NCBI RefSeq assembly: GCF_035271705.1
Contig: NZ_DATERI010000159.1
Span: 1-28,772, forward strand
DNA from: Buttiauxella sp035271705
Lineage (GTDB): Bacteria > Pseudomonadota > Gammaproteobacteria > Enterobacterales > Enterobacteriaceae
Direction: 5' to 3'
DNA length: 28,772 nucleotides
The translations under genes were made by a program, and so were the position numbers. Below the pieces are notes generated by a model that was not told where the DNA came from, did no database searches, and worked only from the letters and a program-made list of their open reading frames with translations. Shown here piece by piece: positions 7,742 to 15,866 of the stretch (within the stretch, counting starts at the first letter, position 1; each line of letters starts with the position of its first letter).

Positions 7742-8962
7742 TTAGCCCAGCAGACGATGGATACGCTGTAATCCTGTCACCAGACGATCCACCTCTTCTT
7801 CAGTGTTATACATAGCGAACGAAGCACGACACATTGCCGGAACCTGATAGAACGCCATTAACGGCATCGCGCAATGGTGCCCGGTACGAACCGCAACGCC
7901 ATAGTTATCGAGGAAACTCCCCACGTCATAGGCGTGATGTTTGCCCAAATTAAACGCGATAACCCCGAGGCGTTGCTCCGGGCCATAAATTGTCAGGTCT
8001 GGAACCGCGCTAAGCGCCTGCTGTGCGTACCGCATCAGCGATTGCTCATACTCGCTGACCTCAGTCAAATTTAGGCTCTCGACATAGCGCAACGCGGCAC
8101 CCAGCCCGATGATGCCTGCGGTATTGGGTGTACCCGCCTCAAAGCGCCATGGCGCAGCGGCGTAGGTGGTGCCTTCGGTCAGGCTAACGCTTGCGATCAT
8201 CGACCCGCCCCCTTCCCACGGTGGCATGTTTTGCAAGATTTCTTCACGCGCATACAGTACGCCAATACCGGTCGGGCCATAAATTTTGTGGCCGGAGAAC
8301 AAATAGAAATCGCAACCTAACGCTTGTACGTCGATTGCGTGGTGCATGATGGCCTGTGCACCATCCACCAGCACTTTCACCCCAGCCTGATGGGCAAGCG
8401 CAATCATTTCCTGCACGGGGTTTTCAGTGCCCAACACATTTGAAACTTGGGTAATGGCCAGCAATTTGGTGTGTTCGTCAATCAGCGTCGGGAATACGTC
8501 CAACTGCAGCGTACCGTCCTGATTCAGCGGGATCACGCGCAGTGTCGCGCCTGTATGCTCGCAGAGAATTTGCCACGGCACGATATTGGCGTGGTGTTCC
8601 ATGGTGGAAATAATAATGTTATCTCCAGCACGGATATTGGCGCGCCCCCAACTATTAGCGACCAGGTTAATGCCTTCGGTGGTGCCGCGAACAAAAACAA
8701 TTTCTTCCGGCGATCGCGCATTAATAAAACGCGAAACCTGGTTACGCACGTTTTCCATTAACTGTGTCGCTTCCGCGCTCAGTGTATGGATGCCGCGATG
8801 CACCGCCGCATAACCATGGCTGTAAAAATCCAGCTCAGCGTCGATGACGGCTTGCGGTTTTTGTGCGCTGGCGGCGCTGTCTAAATAGACCAGCGGTTGC
8901 CCGTTAACTTCCCGACTCAGGATAGGAAAATCAGCCCGCACCCGCTCTATGGAAAAACTCAT
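7742..8962 (-). CDS. sufS: Cysteine desulfurase SufS
   Basis: A 406-residue PLP-dependent class V aminotransferase-fold enzyme, the same length as E. coli SufS. It removes sulfur from L-cysteine to give alanine and an enzyme persulfide. The PLP lysine is in FSGHKIYGPTG (Lys226 by family numbering), and the catalytic Cys364 is in RTGHHCAMPLM. Its start overlaps the end of sufD by four bases (ATGA), indicating translational coupling, and sufE follows closely. Confidence 0.97.
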   Translation of the reverse strand: MSFSIERVRADFPILSREVNGQPLVYLDSAASAQKPQAVIDAELDFYSHGYAAVHRGIHTLSAEATQLMENVRNQVSRFINARSPEEIVFVRGTTEGINLVANSWGRANIRAGDNIIISTMEHHANIVPWQILCEHTGATLRVIPLNQDGTLQLDVFPTLIDEHTKLLAITQVSNVLGTENPVQEMIALAHQAGVKVLVDGAQAIMHHAIDVQALGCDFYLFSGHKIYGPTGIGVLYAREEILQNMPPWEGGGSMIASVSLTEGTTYAAAPWRFEAGTPNTAGIIGLGAALRYVESLNLTEVSEYEQSLMRYAQQALSAVPDLTIYGPEQRLGVIAFNLGKHHAYDVGSFLDNYGVAVRTGHHCAMPLMAFYQVPAMCRASFAMYNTEEEVDRLVTGLQRIHRLLG

Positions 8963-10239
8963 GCTTCGCCCCCTGCAAGGCGCTGGCCAATCCGCGCCAG
9001 CACCTGCTGTTTTAATGCCTCGTCACGAATGCTTTCCGTAAGCTCAGCGGCAAAGGCAAAAATAATCATCTGAAGTGCAGCCTGCTCTTTAATCCCGCGT
9101 GAACGCAGGTAGAACATCTGTTCATCGTCAATGCGGCCAATTGTGGCACCGTGGCTGCATTTCACGTCGTCGGCATAAATTTCCAGCTGCGGTTTGGTGT
9201 CCACTTCAGCAAGGCGCCCCAGCAACAGGTTGTTGTTGGTCATCTGGCCGTCGGTTTTAATCGCATACTTCGCCACGTTAATCATGCCGTTAAACACCGC
9301 ACGTCCTTTGTCACGCACGATAGTTTTATGCAGTTGTCGGCTATTACAGTAACCCTTGTTATGTTCAAGCCAGGTTCGGGTATCGCAGACTTCGTTATTC
9401 ACCGGCAGCGCCAGGCTGTTCATGCGGAGCGTGGTGTTTTCACCGTTGAGCTGGGTGCTGGTGTTATGGCGTAACACCGCTGCTCCTAGCAGGAAACTGT
9501 TCGTGTCAACGGTAGCATCCTGGCCGATAAGTAAATCGTTATGGGCGAAGTGATAACTTTGCGCGTTTTCAAACGCCAGTTTGGCATGGTGAAAATGACA
9601 GTTTGCAGCCACATCCGCCGTAAAACGCGCGCCAGTAAAATGAGCGTGCTCATCAAGACTAACGTAATGCTCGATGACGGTTGCGCGAGCCCCTTCGCCC
9701 AGCGACAAGTGGTGGCGATAATGCGCAGTATTCATCTCACCCTGACCACTGCCACGACTGACGTGCATGAGCAACAACGGTTTGGCGGGGCTATGATTGC
9801 GGGCCACGCGAATGTGCGTCACCGTCTCAGCAAGGCTTTCAGTGAGATGCAAGAACACTTCGCCCTGCACGGCCGCAGGCAACGATTCACGCTTGGTATC
9901 AATGGTGATGTCGAACCCGCTGTGGGTCAGGTCATCGCTCAGATCAACGCTAAATCGCCCATCAACAAACACCAGACGCCACGCGTCCAACGGTAAAGCC
10001 CGCGTGTCGCGTTCAATTTCGCTCAACGCTTCCGACGCAGGCAAAACAAACTGGTTATTGAGCAGCCCTTCAAGCGGCGTGTATTTCCAGCTTTCGTGCT
10101 TGCGCGTTGGCAGCCCCAGGCGCAGCATTTGCTGCATATGTTCCTGGGCTTCTTTGCTACGCGTTTCACTCTGGGTTTCAAACAGGTGATGCCACTGTTG
10201 CAGAGCGTTGCCGTTACTGCTGTTCGGTAAGCCAGCCAT
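8959..10239 (-). CDS. sufD: Fe-S cluster assembly scaffold subunit SufD
   Basis: A 426-residue subunit of the cytoplasmic SufBC2D scaffold, a paralogue of SufB with the same right-handed beta-helix core. It begins MAGLPNSSNGNALQQWHHLF as in E. coli. The conserved CSHGATIGRIDDEQMFYL segment near residue 360 carries the histidine proposed to ligate the nascent cluster with SufB. The start overlaps the sufC end by 26 bases and the stop overlaps sufS by four. The protein is three residues longer than the E. coli one. Confidence 0.96.
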   Translation of the reverse strand: MAGLPNSSNGNALQQWHHLFETQSETRSKEAQEHMQQMLRLGLPTRKHESWKYTPLEGLLNNQFVLPASEALSEIERDTRALPLDAWRLVFVDGRFSVDLSDDLTHSGFDITIDTKRESLPAAVQGEVFLHLTESLAETVTHIRVARNHSPAKPLLLMHVSRGSGQGEMNTAHYRHHLSLGEGARATVIEHYVSLDEHAHFTGARFTADVAANCHFHHAKLAFENAQSYHFAHNDLLIGQDATVDTNSFLLGAAVLRHNTSTQLNGENTTLRMNSLALPVNNEVCDTRTWLEHNKGYCNSRQLHKTIVRDKGRAVFNGMINVAKYAIKTDGQMTNNNLLLGRLAEVDTKPQLEIYADDVKCSHGATIGRIDDEQMFYLRSRGIKEQAALQMIIFAFAAELTESIRDEALKQQVLARIGQRLAGGEA

Positions 10240-10960
10240 AACCCTGCTCCTCCAGTTGTTTCACCAGACTGAAATCTCCTGATTTCACGATCCTGCCTTG
10301 ATAAAGCACATGTACAAAATCAGGTTTGATGTAGTCCAAAATACGCTGATAGTGCGTGACGATGACAAATGAACGGTTGCCATCGCGCAGCGAGTTCACC
10401 CCATCAGCGACAATTTTCAGCGCATCAATGTCCAGCCCCGAATCTGATTCATCCAGAATGCAAAGTTCGGGTTCGAGAACCGCCATTTGCAGAATATCGT
10501 TGCGCTTTTTCTCACCGCCGGAGAAACCCACGTTCACCGAACGGCTCAGTAAATCTTCCGGCATTTTCAGCAATTTGATTTTTTCTTCCATCAAATCCTG
10601 GAAATCGAAACGGTCGAGTGGTTCCTGGCCTCGATATTCACGCACCGCATTCAGCGCGGTTTGCAGGAAGAACTGATTACTGACGCCCGGAATTTCTACC
10701 GGATACTGGAAGGCCATGAAAATGCCTTCTCCGGCGCGGTCTTCCGGCGATAACTCCAGCAAATCTTTGCCTTTAAAATGCACCTGTCCGCCAGTGACTT
10801 CGTAGTCTTCTCGACCGGCAAGCGTTGCAGAAAGCGTACTTTTCCCAGAGCCGTTCGGCCCCATAATGGCGTGAACTTCGCCCGGTTTTATTTCAAGGCT
10901 TAAGCCACGCAGGATCTCTTTGTCCTCAACACTCACCTGTAAATCTTTAATGCTCAGCAT
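10214..10960 (-). CDS. sufC: Fe-S cluster assembly ATPase SufC
   Basis: A 248-residue ABC-type ATPase without membrane domains. It binds SufB and SufD and drives their rearrangement during cluster assembly. Walker A is GPNGSGKST (residues 34-42), the signature is FSGGEKKRND, and Walker B is LCILDESDSGLD. A longer frame with eight extra codons (MDQASGES) is open, but the ATG at 10960 is preferred. It gives MLSIKDL as in E. coli, matches the family length, and has AGGAGA just upstream. Unusually, it is separated from sufB by 154 bases holding a hairpin-rich sequence. Confidence 0.97.
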   Translation of the reverse strand: MLSIKDLQVSVEDKEILRGLSLEIKPGEVHAIMGPNGSGKSTLSATLAGREDYEVTGGQVHFKGKDLLELSPEDRAGEGIFMAFQYPVEIPGVSNQFFLQTALNAVREYRGQEPLDRFDFQDLMEEKIKLLKMPEDLLSRSVNVGFSGGEKKRNDILQMAVLEPELCILDESDSGLDIDALKIVADGVNSLRDGNRSFVIVTHYQRILDYIKPDFVHVLYQGRIVKSGDFSLVKQLEEQGYGWLTEQQ

Positions 10961-11028
10961 ACTTTCTCCTGAAGCCTGGTCCATCAGGCGTAATTGTTGC
11001 CGTCAGTTTGGCCAGGAACAGCGCGCAA

Positions 11029-11079
11029 GACCCGGAGCGTACACGTAGTACGTGAGGATTCTGAGCACTGCTCCGGGTC
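11029..11079. repeat. Structured intergenic insertion between sufB and sufC
   Basis: Ten-base arms GACCCGGAGC (11029-11038) and GCTCCGGGTC (11070-11079) are exactly complementary and enclose an inner hairpin CACGT-AGT-ACGTG (11042-11054). The whole 10961-11114 interval is non-coding. It also holds GCCTG-6-CAGGC near the sufB end and a TTTATCCGAC tail that recalls enterobacterial palindromic repeats. I believe similar hairpin-with-ACGTGAGG elements are dispersed between genes in related enterobacteria, but I cannot verify this here. In the transcript it would fold between sufB and sufC. Confidence 0.6.
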
Positions 11080-11114
11080 AAAATGACAAATAAAATAGCC
11101 TGCTGGTCCAGGCT

Positions 11115-12599
11115 TTATCCGACGCTGTGTTCGAGGCTGATAGCTAATAATTTTTGTGCTTCCACCGCGAATTCGAGCGGCAACTCCGAGAACACGTCTT
11201 TACAGAATCCATTGACGATCATTGAAATCGCATCGTCCTGCGGTATTCCGCGTTGCAAGCAGTAGAACAACTGGTCTTCCCCAATACGCGAGGTCGTCGC
11301 TTCATGTTCAAGCTGGGCAGTATTATTGCGACATTCGACATACGGGAAGGTATGCGCACCGCTGTTTGGCCCAATAAGCATGGAATCGCACTGAGTGAAG
11401 TTACGGGCGTTGGTCGCGGTCGGCATGATTTTCACCAGTCCCCGATAACTGTTCTGGCTATGCCCGGCGGAGATCCCTTTCGAGATAATCGTCGAGCGGG
11501 TGTTTTTGCCGATGTGGATCATCTTAGTGCCGGTATCAGCCTGCTGATGCCCAGCCGTCAACGCGACGGAGAAAAACTCGCCAATGGAGTTATCGCCGCG
11601 CAGAATCACGCTCGGGTATTTCCAGGTGATCGCTGAACCCGTTTCTGACTGCGTCCAGGACATCTTGCTGTTCGCCCCTTCGCACAACGCACGCTTGGTC
11701 ACGAAGTTGAGGATACCGCCGGTAGTACCGTCGCCGGGGAACCAGTTTTGCACTGTGGAATATTTCACTTCGGCATCTTTATGAATGATGACTTCCACAA
11801 CGGCGGCGTGCAGTTGATAGCTGTCGCGCACCGGAGCGGAACACCCTTCGATATAGCTCACGTAACTGCCTTCGTCGGCAATTAAAATGGTGCGTTCAAA
11901 CTGGCCGGTTTTCTCGGCATTAATGCGGAAATAGGTCGAAAGCTCCATCGGGCAGCGCACGCCTTTTGGCACGTAAATAAAGGTGCCATCGGAGGCCACC
12001 GCTGCATTCAGTGCCGCAAAGAAGTTGTCGTTACTCGGCACCACAGTGCCGAGATATTTTTGCACCAGCTCAGGGAATTCATGAATCGCCTCGCCAAACG
12101 AGCAGAAAATAATGCCCTGCCCGGAGAGTTTTTCACGGTAAGTGGTGGCGACCGATACAGAGTCAAAAATCGCATCCATAGCAATATTCGAGCCTTCGCG
12201 CACCGGAACACCGAGCTGTTTAAACGCTTCTTCTACTTCACCCGTCAAATAAGCGTTGCTGCCTGGCTGCTGGACAGCACCAGGTTGCGATTCGCAGTTA
12301 TCATCACAGTTGCCACACGACGGTGCGGAGTAATAGCTGTAATCCTGATAGTTGAGTTTTTCGTAATGTGCCTTCAGCCAGTGCGGTTCCTCCATCTCAA
12401 GCCAGGCACGAAAAGCGCTCAGGCGAAACTCCAGCATCCATTCAGGCTCATTACGACGTGCAGAGATCGCCCGCACCACATCTTCGTTGATGCCTTTTGC
12501 CAGTTCGTCAGTTTTGAGCTGAGTGAAAAAGCCTTCTTTGTAGTGATGGCTGCCCGCCCAGGTTTGCACTTCTTCAGACGTTTCAGTATTACGTGACAT
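11115..12599 (-). CDS. sufB: Fe-S cluster assembly scaffold subunit SufB
   Basis: A 494-residue core subunit of the SufBC2D scaffold on which Fe-S clusters form in the cytoplasm. It is one residue shorter than E. coli SufB. Conserved functional residues are visible: YIEGCSAPV (sulfur-receiving Cys, E. coli Cys254), NFTQCDSML (E. coli Cys405), and LEHEATTSR (His433/Glu434 in E. coli numbering). The Cys in the nearby GANCGAH of E. coli, as I remember it, is Ser here (GPNSGAH); that residue is not one of the known essential ones. The start is eight bases after sufA. Confidence 0.97.
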   Translation of the reverse strand: MSRNTETSEEVQTWAGSHHYKEGFFTQLKTDELAKGINEDVVRAISARRNEPEWMLEFRLSAFRAWLEMEEPHWLKAHYEKLNYQDYSYYSAPSCGNCDDNCESQPGAVQQPGSNAYLTGEVEEAFKQLGVPVREGSNIAMDAIFDSVSVATTYREKLSGQGIIFCSFGEAIHEFPELVQKYLGTVVPSNDNFFAALNAAVASDGTFIYVPKGVRCPMELSTYFRINAEKTGQFERTILIADEGSYVSYIEGCSAPVRDSYQLHAAVVEVIIHKDAEVKYSTVQNWFPGDGTTGGILNFVTKRALCEGANSKMSWTQSETGSAITWKYPSVILRGDNSIGEFFSVALTAGHQQADTGTKMIHIGKNTRSTIISKGISAGHSQNSYRGLVKIMPTATNARNFTQCDSMLIGPNSGAHTFPYVECRNNTAQLEHEATTSRIGEDQLFYCLQRGIPQDDAISMIVNGFCKDVFSELPLEFAVEAQKLLAISLEHSVG

Positions 12600-12607
12600 A
12601 ATCCCGC

Positions 12608-12976
12608 CTACACCCCAAAGCTTTCACCACAACCGCATTCGTGTTGTGCTTTCGGGTTGTTGAATTTGAAAATTTCGTTTAATCCTTCACGCACATAATC
12701 GACTTCCGTCCCGTCGATAAATGGCATCGCAGATAGCGGTACCCACAGCTTCGCGCCGTCGGTTTCAAAAAGGAGATCGTCAGGTTTCGGCTCTTTTACG
12801 GTATCGAGCACGTAGCCAAACCCCGCGCAACCTGTCTGTTTAATCCCCAGACGAACGCCGAGAAAGTCTGGCTGCTGGCTTGCCAGCTTGCGAATATGTG
12901 AGCACGCATCAGGGGTTAACGTCAGTCCCTTCCAGGCAAATTCACTGGGATCGAAGCTACCGGTTTGCACATCCAT
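12608..12976 (-). CDS. sufA: A-type Fe-S carrier SufA
   Basis: A 122-residue A-type carrier that takes clusters from SufBC2D to apoproteins. The three ligand cysteines are at the family positions: Cys50 (KQTGCAGFGY) and Cys114 and Cys116 (HECGCGESF). It is the first gene of the suf operon, with AAGAGGTGAACT before its ATG. The promoter with a Fur box lies about 50-85 bases upstream. Confidence 0.97.
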   Translation of the reverse strand: MDVQTGSFDPSEFAWKGLTLTPDACSHIRKLASQQPDFLGVRLGIKQTGCAGFGYVLDTVKEPKPDDLLFETDGAKLWVPLSAMPFIDGTEVDYVREGLNEIFKFNNPKAQHECGCGESFGV

Positions 12977-13020
12977 AGTTCACCTCTTAATGTTTTGGCG
13001 CCTAAAGGCCTACACCCCAT

Positions 13021-13060
13021 GTTAATGATAACTATTATCAATACAACATCCTGATAACAA
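13021..13060 (-). promoter_or_regulatory. suf operon promoter with Fur box
   Basis: Read on the minus strand, TTGTTA (13055-13060) and TAATAG (13032-13037) form a -35/-10 pair with a 17-base spacer. Positions 13021-13039 match the 19-base Fur consensus at 16 of 19 places (by eye) and cover the -10, so Fe-Fur should block transcription. This fits the iron-starvation role of suf. Known E. coli IscR, IHF and OxyR sites lie upstream, but I cannot place them with confidence. The remaining 13061-13239 shows no supported gene; I could not recognise the small RNA rydB found here in E. coli. Confidence 0.8.
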
Positions 13061-13239
13061 GGGTATTCAGAAATTGCTTCATTTTTAGGCGTCTTTACTA
13101 AGGATAGACCCTACTGAAACTCTTGCAGGTGGTGAAATGAGCTATTTAAGTCACTGAAACAAAGGGGATTAGGCTTCTGATAGAAAGCTTAGGTGATAGA
13201 AAGTAAAAGATGTATAGAGAATACCAATTATTACGAAAG

Positions 13240-13281
13240 GCAGGAGTCGATGAAAAGAACGCAGGCTGGGGAAACCTGCGT
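13240..13281 (-). terminator. Probable terminator of the HbpS-family gene
   Basis: On the minus strand ACGCAGG-9-CCTGCGT (13259-13281) forms a 7-pair GC-rich stem followed by TCTTTTC. It lies about 20 bases past the stop of the HbpS-family gene. The T run is interrupted, so it is a moderate candidate. Confidence 0.55.
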
Positions 13282-13302
13282 CATAACGAATCTGGATGGA
13301 GA

Positions 13303-13803
13303 TCAGGAAGCATTCAGCAGCGATTTGCTGGCTTCAAGAGCATCAACCGCACACTGCTGATCCAAATGGCCGCCTGGCGCACCGCCAATACCAATAGCGC
13401 CGATGGTCTGGTTATCGACTTTCACGGGGACGCCACCACCCAATAATAGGAAACCTGGGATATCACGCAGGTTTTGTGCACCGGCGTTATCTTGTGAGTT
13501 TTTCATAACATCGCCAGTAGTATTTTTAGTTGTCAGCGCGGTATACGCCTTCATGCGGCTGGCTTCAACAGTATGTGGACCTGCGTTATCCATACGTTTT
13601 ACGATTTTCACCACACCAGCCCTGTCCACAACCGTCACCGCGACGTTATAGTTTTTGGCACCACAGGCCTGAATAGCGCTTTGAGCGAGTTTATCGGCAA
13701 ACTCGAGTGAGAGGTTCTTTTCAGTCAGAACATTGCTGGCAAAAGCGGGCATTGCGACAGTGCTACCCAACAGGGCAGCGGCGATCAGGATAGATTTTTT
13801 CAT
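13303..13803 (-). CDS. Secreted HbpS/GlcG-family (DUF336) protein
   Basis: A 166-residue protein with a clear signal peptide (MKKSILIAAALLG to AFA, cleavage near residue 22) and a single HbpS/GlcG-like domain. Family hallmarks are AVTVVDRAGVVKIVKRMDNAGPHT, KAYTALTTKNTTGD and the glycine-rich GAIGIGGAPGGHLDQQCA. Family members bind heme or cobalamin-like cofactors in some cases, but many have no known ligand. It should be periplasmic. The ATG at 13803 with AGGGAC upstream is chosen over an upstream TTG. It follows the two-component genes by about 100 bases on the same strand. In Streptomyces an HbpS protein modulates a sensor kinase, so a sensory partner role is possible but unproven. Confidence 0.82.
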   Translation of the reverse strand: MKKSILIAAALLGSTVAMPAFASNVLTEKNLSLEFADKLAQSAIQACGAKNYNVAVTVVDRAGVVKIVKRMDNAGPHTVEASRMKAYTALTTKNTTGDVMKNSQDNAGAQNLRDIPGFLLLGGGVPVKVDNQTIGAIGIGGAPGGHLDQQCAVDALEASKSLLNAS

Positions 13804-13893
13804 GGTTTTGTCCCTCAACTCAGTGTGATTAATTTACAAGAGTTAAGGTAACCAGGCGTAGTAAGCAAAACCATTCGGGCGAATACCTAGCAA

Positions 13894-13913
13894 ACCAGGT
13901 AATTTTACCTGGT
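13894..13913. promoter_or_regulatory. Inverted repeat at the end of the response regulator gene
   Basis: ACCAGGTA-ATTT-TACCTGGT has perfect 8-base arms. It spans the stop codon of the response regulator gene and lies about 90 bases upstream of the HbpS-family start. It has no T tail, so it may be an operator for the downstream gene rather than a terminator. Related TACC/GGTA fragments occur nearby (ATACCT at 13883-13888, GGTTACC near 13853), which is suggestive only. Confidence 0.4.
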
Positions 13914-14519
13914 ATCTTTCAGACCACCGTAGATTTTTATCAGCTTCGCCAACGAGTTAATTTCAAGACGCGCAAACAAACTGGCGCGATGGGCTTCGAC
14001 GGTCCGTGGAGATAACGAGAGATCTCGTGCCATCTCTTTGTTCGACTTGCCTAACATGATAAGCGCCATCACTTCCTGCTCCCGGAGTGTCAGTGTGGCC
14101 AATTTCGCCTGCAAATCTGCCTGACTTTCACGTTGCTGCTGGTTCAGCTTTTGTTGTTCAAGTGCCGCCCCTACGGTCTCAATCAGCAAATCCGCATCAA
14201 TGGGTTTGGTGAGAAATTCAAACGCACCGTTTTTAAATGCGCGACGGCACAAATCGATGCTGCCGTGACCCGTCATCATAATGACGGGCAAGGTGCTACC
14301 CATTTGTTCCCAGTTCTCGAGTAGCGTAATGCCGGACTTTCCCGGCATCCGAATATCCAGCAGCAAGCAACCGTTGAGACGAGTTAGATCAGACTCAACA
14401 TCCTGAAAGTTTTGCACACTATCATAGGCTTGTGTTTCCCAGCCCATGGTCGCGAGAAGCGCAGTTAACGAAAAGCGTATCGCTTCATCGTCATCAATGA
14501 GAAAGATGCGTTGCGCCAT
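13905..14519 (-). CDS. FixJ-type response regulator
   Basis: A 204-residue two-domain regulator. An N-terminal receiver domain has the acidic pocket IDDDEA, phospho-acceptor Asp55 (LLLDIRMPG), Thr83 (MMTGHG) and Lys105 (FLTKPID). The C-terminal LuxR/FixJ helix-turn-helix is LTLREQEVMALIMLGKSNKE followed by LSLSPRTVEAHRASLFARL. It should bind DNA as a dimer once phosphorylated by the kinase encoded just upstream. The ATG at 14519 is preferred over the adjoining ATG at 14522 because GGAGG is then four bases away rather than one. The kinase stop and this start share bases as TGATG, so translation is coupled. Target genes are unknown; the HbpS-family gene downstream is the obvious candidate. Confidence 0.92.
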   Translation of the reverse strand: MAQRIFLIDDDEAIRFSLTALLATMGWETQAYDSVQNFQDVESDLTRLNGCLLLDIRMPGKSGITLLENWEQMGSTLPVIMMTGHGSIDLCRRAFKNGAFEFLTKPIDADLLIETVGAALEQQKLNQQQRESQADLQAKLATLTLREQEVMALIMLGKSNKEMARDLSLSPRTVEAHRASLFARLEINSLAKLIKIYGGLKDTR

Positions 14520-15832
14520 CATGCCTCCGGTTTAATAAGGGGAAATATCAGCGTAAAGCACGCCCCACCCGTGGAACTATTTTCCGCCTGAATACTGCCG
14601 TTATAGCGCTGAACCAGCGTTTCGGTCAGCGCCATACCAAGACCCAGCCCCTCTTTTTTGGTTGTAAAGAATGGCATAAATACCTGTTGTAATGCCTGTT
14701 CACTCAGTCCTGGTCCGCCGTCTGTGACGGTCAAAATGATATGGCTCGCGGTTTGGCTGGCGCTAATTGCGACCCACGCTTTATCTGTTTGCTGCTGCGC
14801 CTGAATGGCGTTATTGAGTAGATTATGGAATATCTGCTCAATAACCAATGGGGAAGCCATCAGCGAAGGCAAAGACTCAGGGATTTTATTGATGATACTG
14901 ATTTTGCCACGATCGATTTCATTGCCCAGCAACATCACGACTCTTGCCCAAACCTGACGTAAACCCACCGGCTGCAATGGCTGTTCATCACTGTGTAGTT
15001 TTTCGCGAAATGCTAACAGCAAACTGCTAATGCGCTTGGTTTGCACCACTGCCGCATCCAGCAACGGCTCCGCCTTTTGCGCTTGTTGCTGTTTAATCAG
15101 ACGTTGCGCGGTTTGTGAGTAACTGAGGATGGCGGTGAGTGGCTGATTAAGCTCATGAACCATCCCCGCAGCAATCTCCCCCATCGTATTCAAGCGCGCC
15201 AGTTCTGAAAAATGGGCGCGTAAATCGGCGATATTGCGCTGGCGTTTTGTTACCTGGTACTGATTATAAAAATAGATGGCAACCGCCCAGAATAGACCCG
15301 ACAGGATAATTAAAAACCAGGGCAGCGTTCGCCAGTCAGGGTTATTGGTCACCGCCAAATTTAACGGCTGCGACGGGCTGGGAATGTTTTTCTCCCAGCG
15401 CCACCACTCTTTATCCCCGGGTTGTCCCTGCGTCAGAAGCGGCGTTCCTTGCCAGCTCAGGCTAAAGTGGCGGAATTTCTGCGTCCGCACGAAGTCAGCC
15501 AGCAAGGTGGGTAAATCAATTAGCAAAGAACCTTGCGGTGAATTTATCCAGTAAGTACCGGCACGCGCAGGGTTGATATCCGGGCGCGGCGGCTCATGTG
15601 GCTTGGTTTGCCAGCGCAGAATATAGGGGAACTTTTGCTGCACCACGGCAGGGTCGCTGCTGTTCGAAAGTAACGCCAGAATCACATCGTTTTGTGCAAG
15701 CTTTACCGTGATATCACGATACAAAATACGGAACTCCGTGCTTTGTTCCTCATATTGCTGGTGGAGCGCGTAAATAACCACACCACCGCCAGACAGTGCA
15801 GTGAGAATCAGCCAAATGAGAGCTTTGAGCAT
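14519..15832 (-). CDS. Membrane sensor histidine kinase (DctB/FixL-like)
   Basis: A 437-residue inner-membrane kinase. TM1 is about residues 4-22 and TM2 about 170-190, enclosing a periplasmic sensor region of about 145 residues that I do not recognise and that is rich in Trp and Pro. No PAS or HAMP domain is evident. The dimerisation/phosphorylation domain carries His226 in AAGMVHELNQPLTAILSYSQ. The ATPase domain has the N box HNLLNNAIQA (around 336-345), G1 DGGPGLS (371-377) and GLGLGMAL (395-402). AAGGAA precedes the start by six bases. It lies 34 bases after nudI, which may share its transcript, and is coupled to the FixJ-type regulator. Confidence 0.92.
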   Translation of the reverse strand: MLKALIWLILTALSGGGVVIYALHQQYEEQSTEFRILYRDITVKLAQNDVILALLSNSSDPAVVQQKFPYILRWQTKPHEPPRPDINPARAGTYWINSPQGSLLIDLPTLLADFVRTQKFRHFSLSWQGTPLLTQGQPGDKEWWRWEKNIPSPSQPLNLAVTNNPDWRTLPWFLIILSGLFWAVAIYFYNQYQVTKRQRNIADLRAHFSELARLNTMGEIAAGMVHELNQPLTAILSYSQTAQRLIKQQQAQKAEPLLDAAVVQTKRISSLLLAFREKLHSDEQPLQPVGLRQVWARVVMLLGNEIDRGKISIINKIPESLPSLMASPLVIEQIFHNLLNNAIQAQQQTDKAWVAISASQTASHIILTVTDGGPGLSEQALQQVFMPFFTTKKEGLGLGMALTETLVQRYNGSIQAENSSTGGACFTLIFPLIKPEA

Positions 15833-15866
15833 CGCGTTCCTTAATTCGGAAAGTGTTAAGCGGGGA

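Noticed and set aside
12060..12596. 178-codon plus-strand frame opposite sufB
   Set aside because: Antisense to a well-conserved sufB with no domain resemblance. High-GC third positions of the real gene keep the opposite frame open.
12977..13302. Possible homologue of the rydB small RNA located after suf in E. coli
   Set aside because: I could not see a matching sequence or a plus-strand terminator to support it.
13250..13360. Short plus-strand open frame (MKRTQAGETC...) with a good AGGAG before its ATG
   Set aside because: About 36 codons, antisense to the HbpS-family gene end and overlapping its probable terminator hairpin. The coding signal is better explained by the opposite strand.
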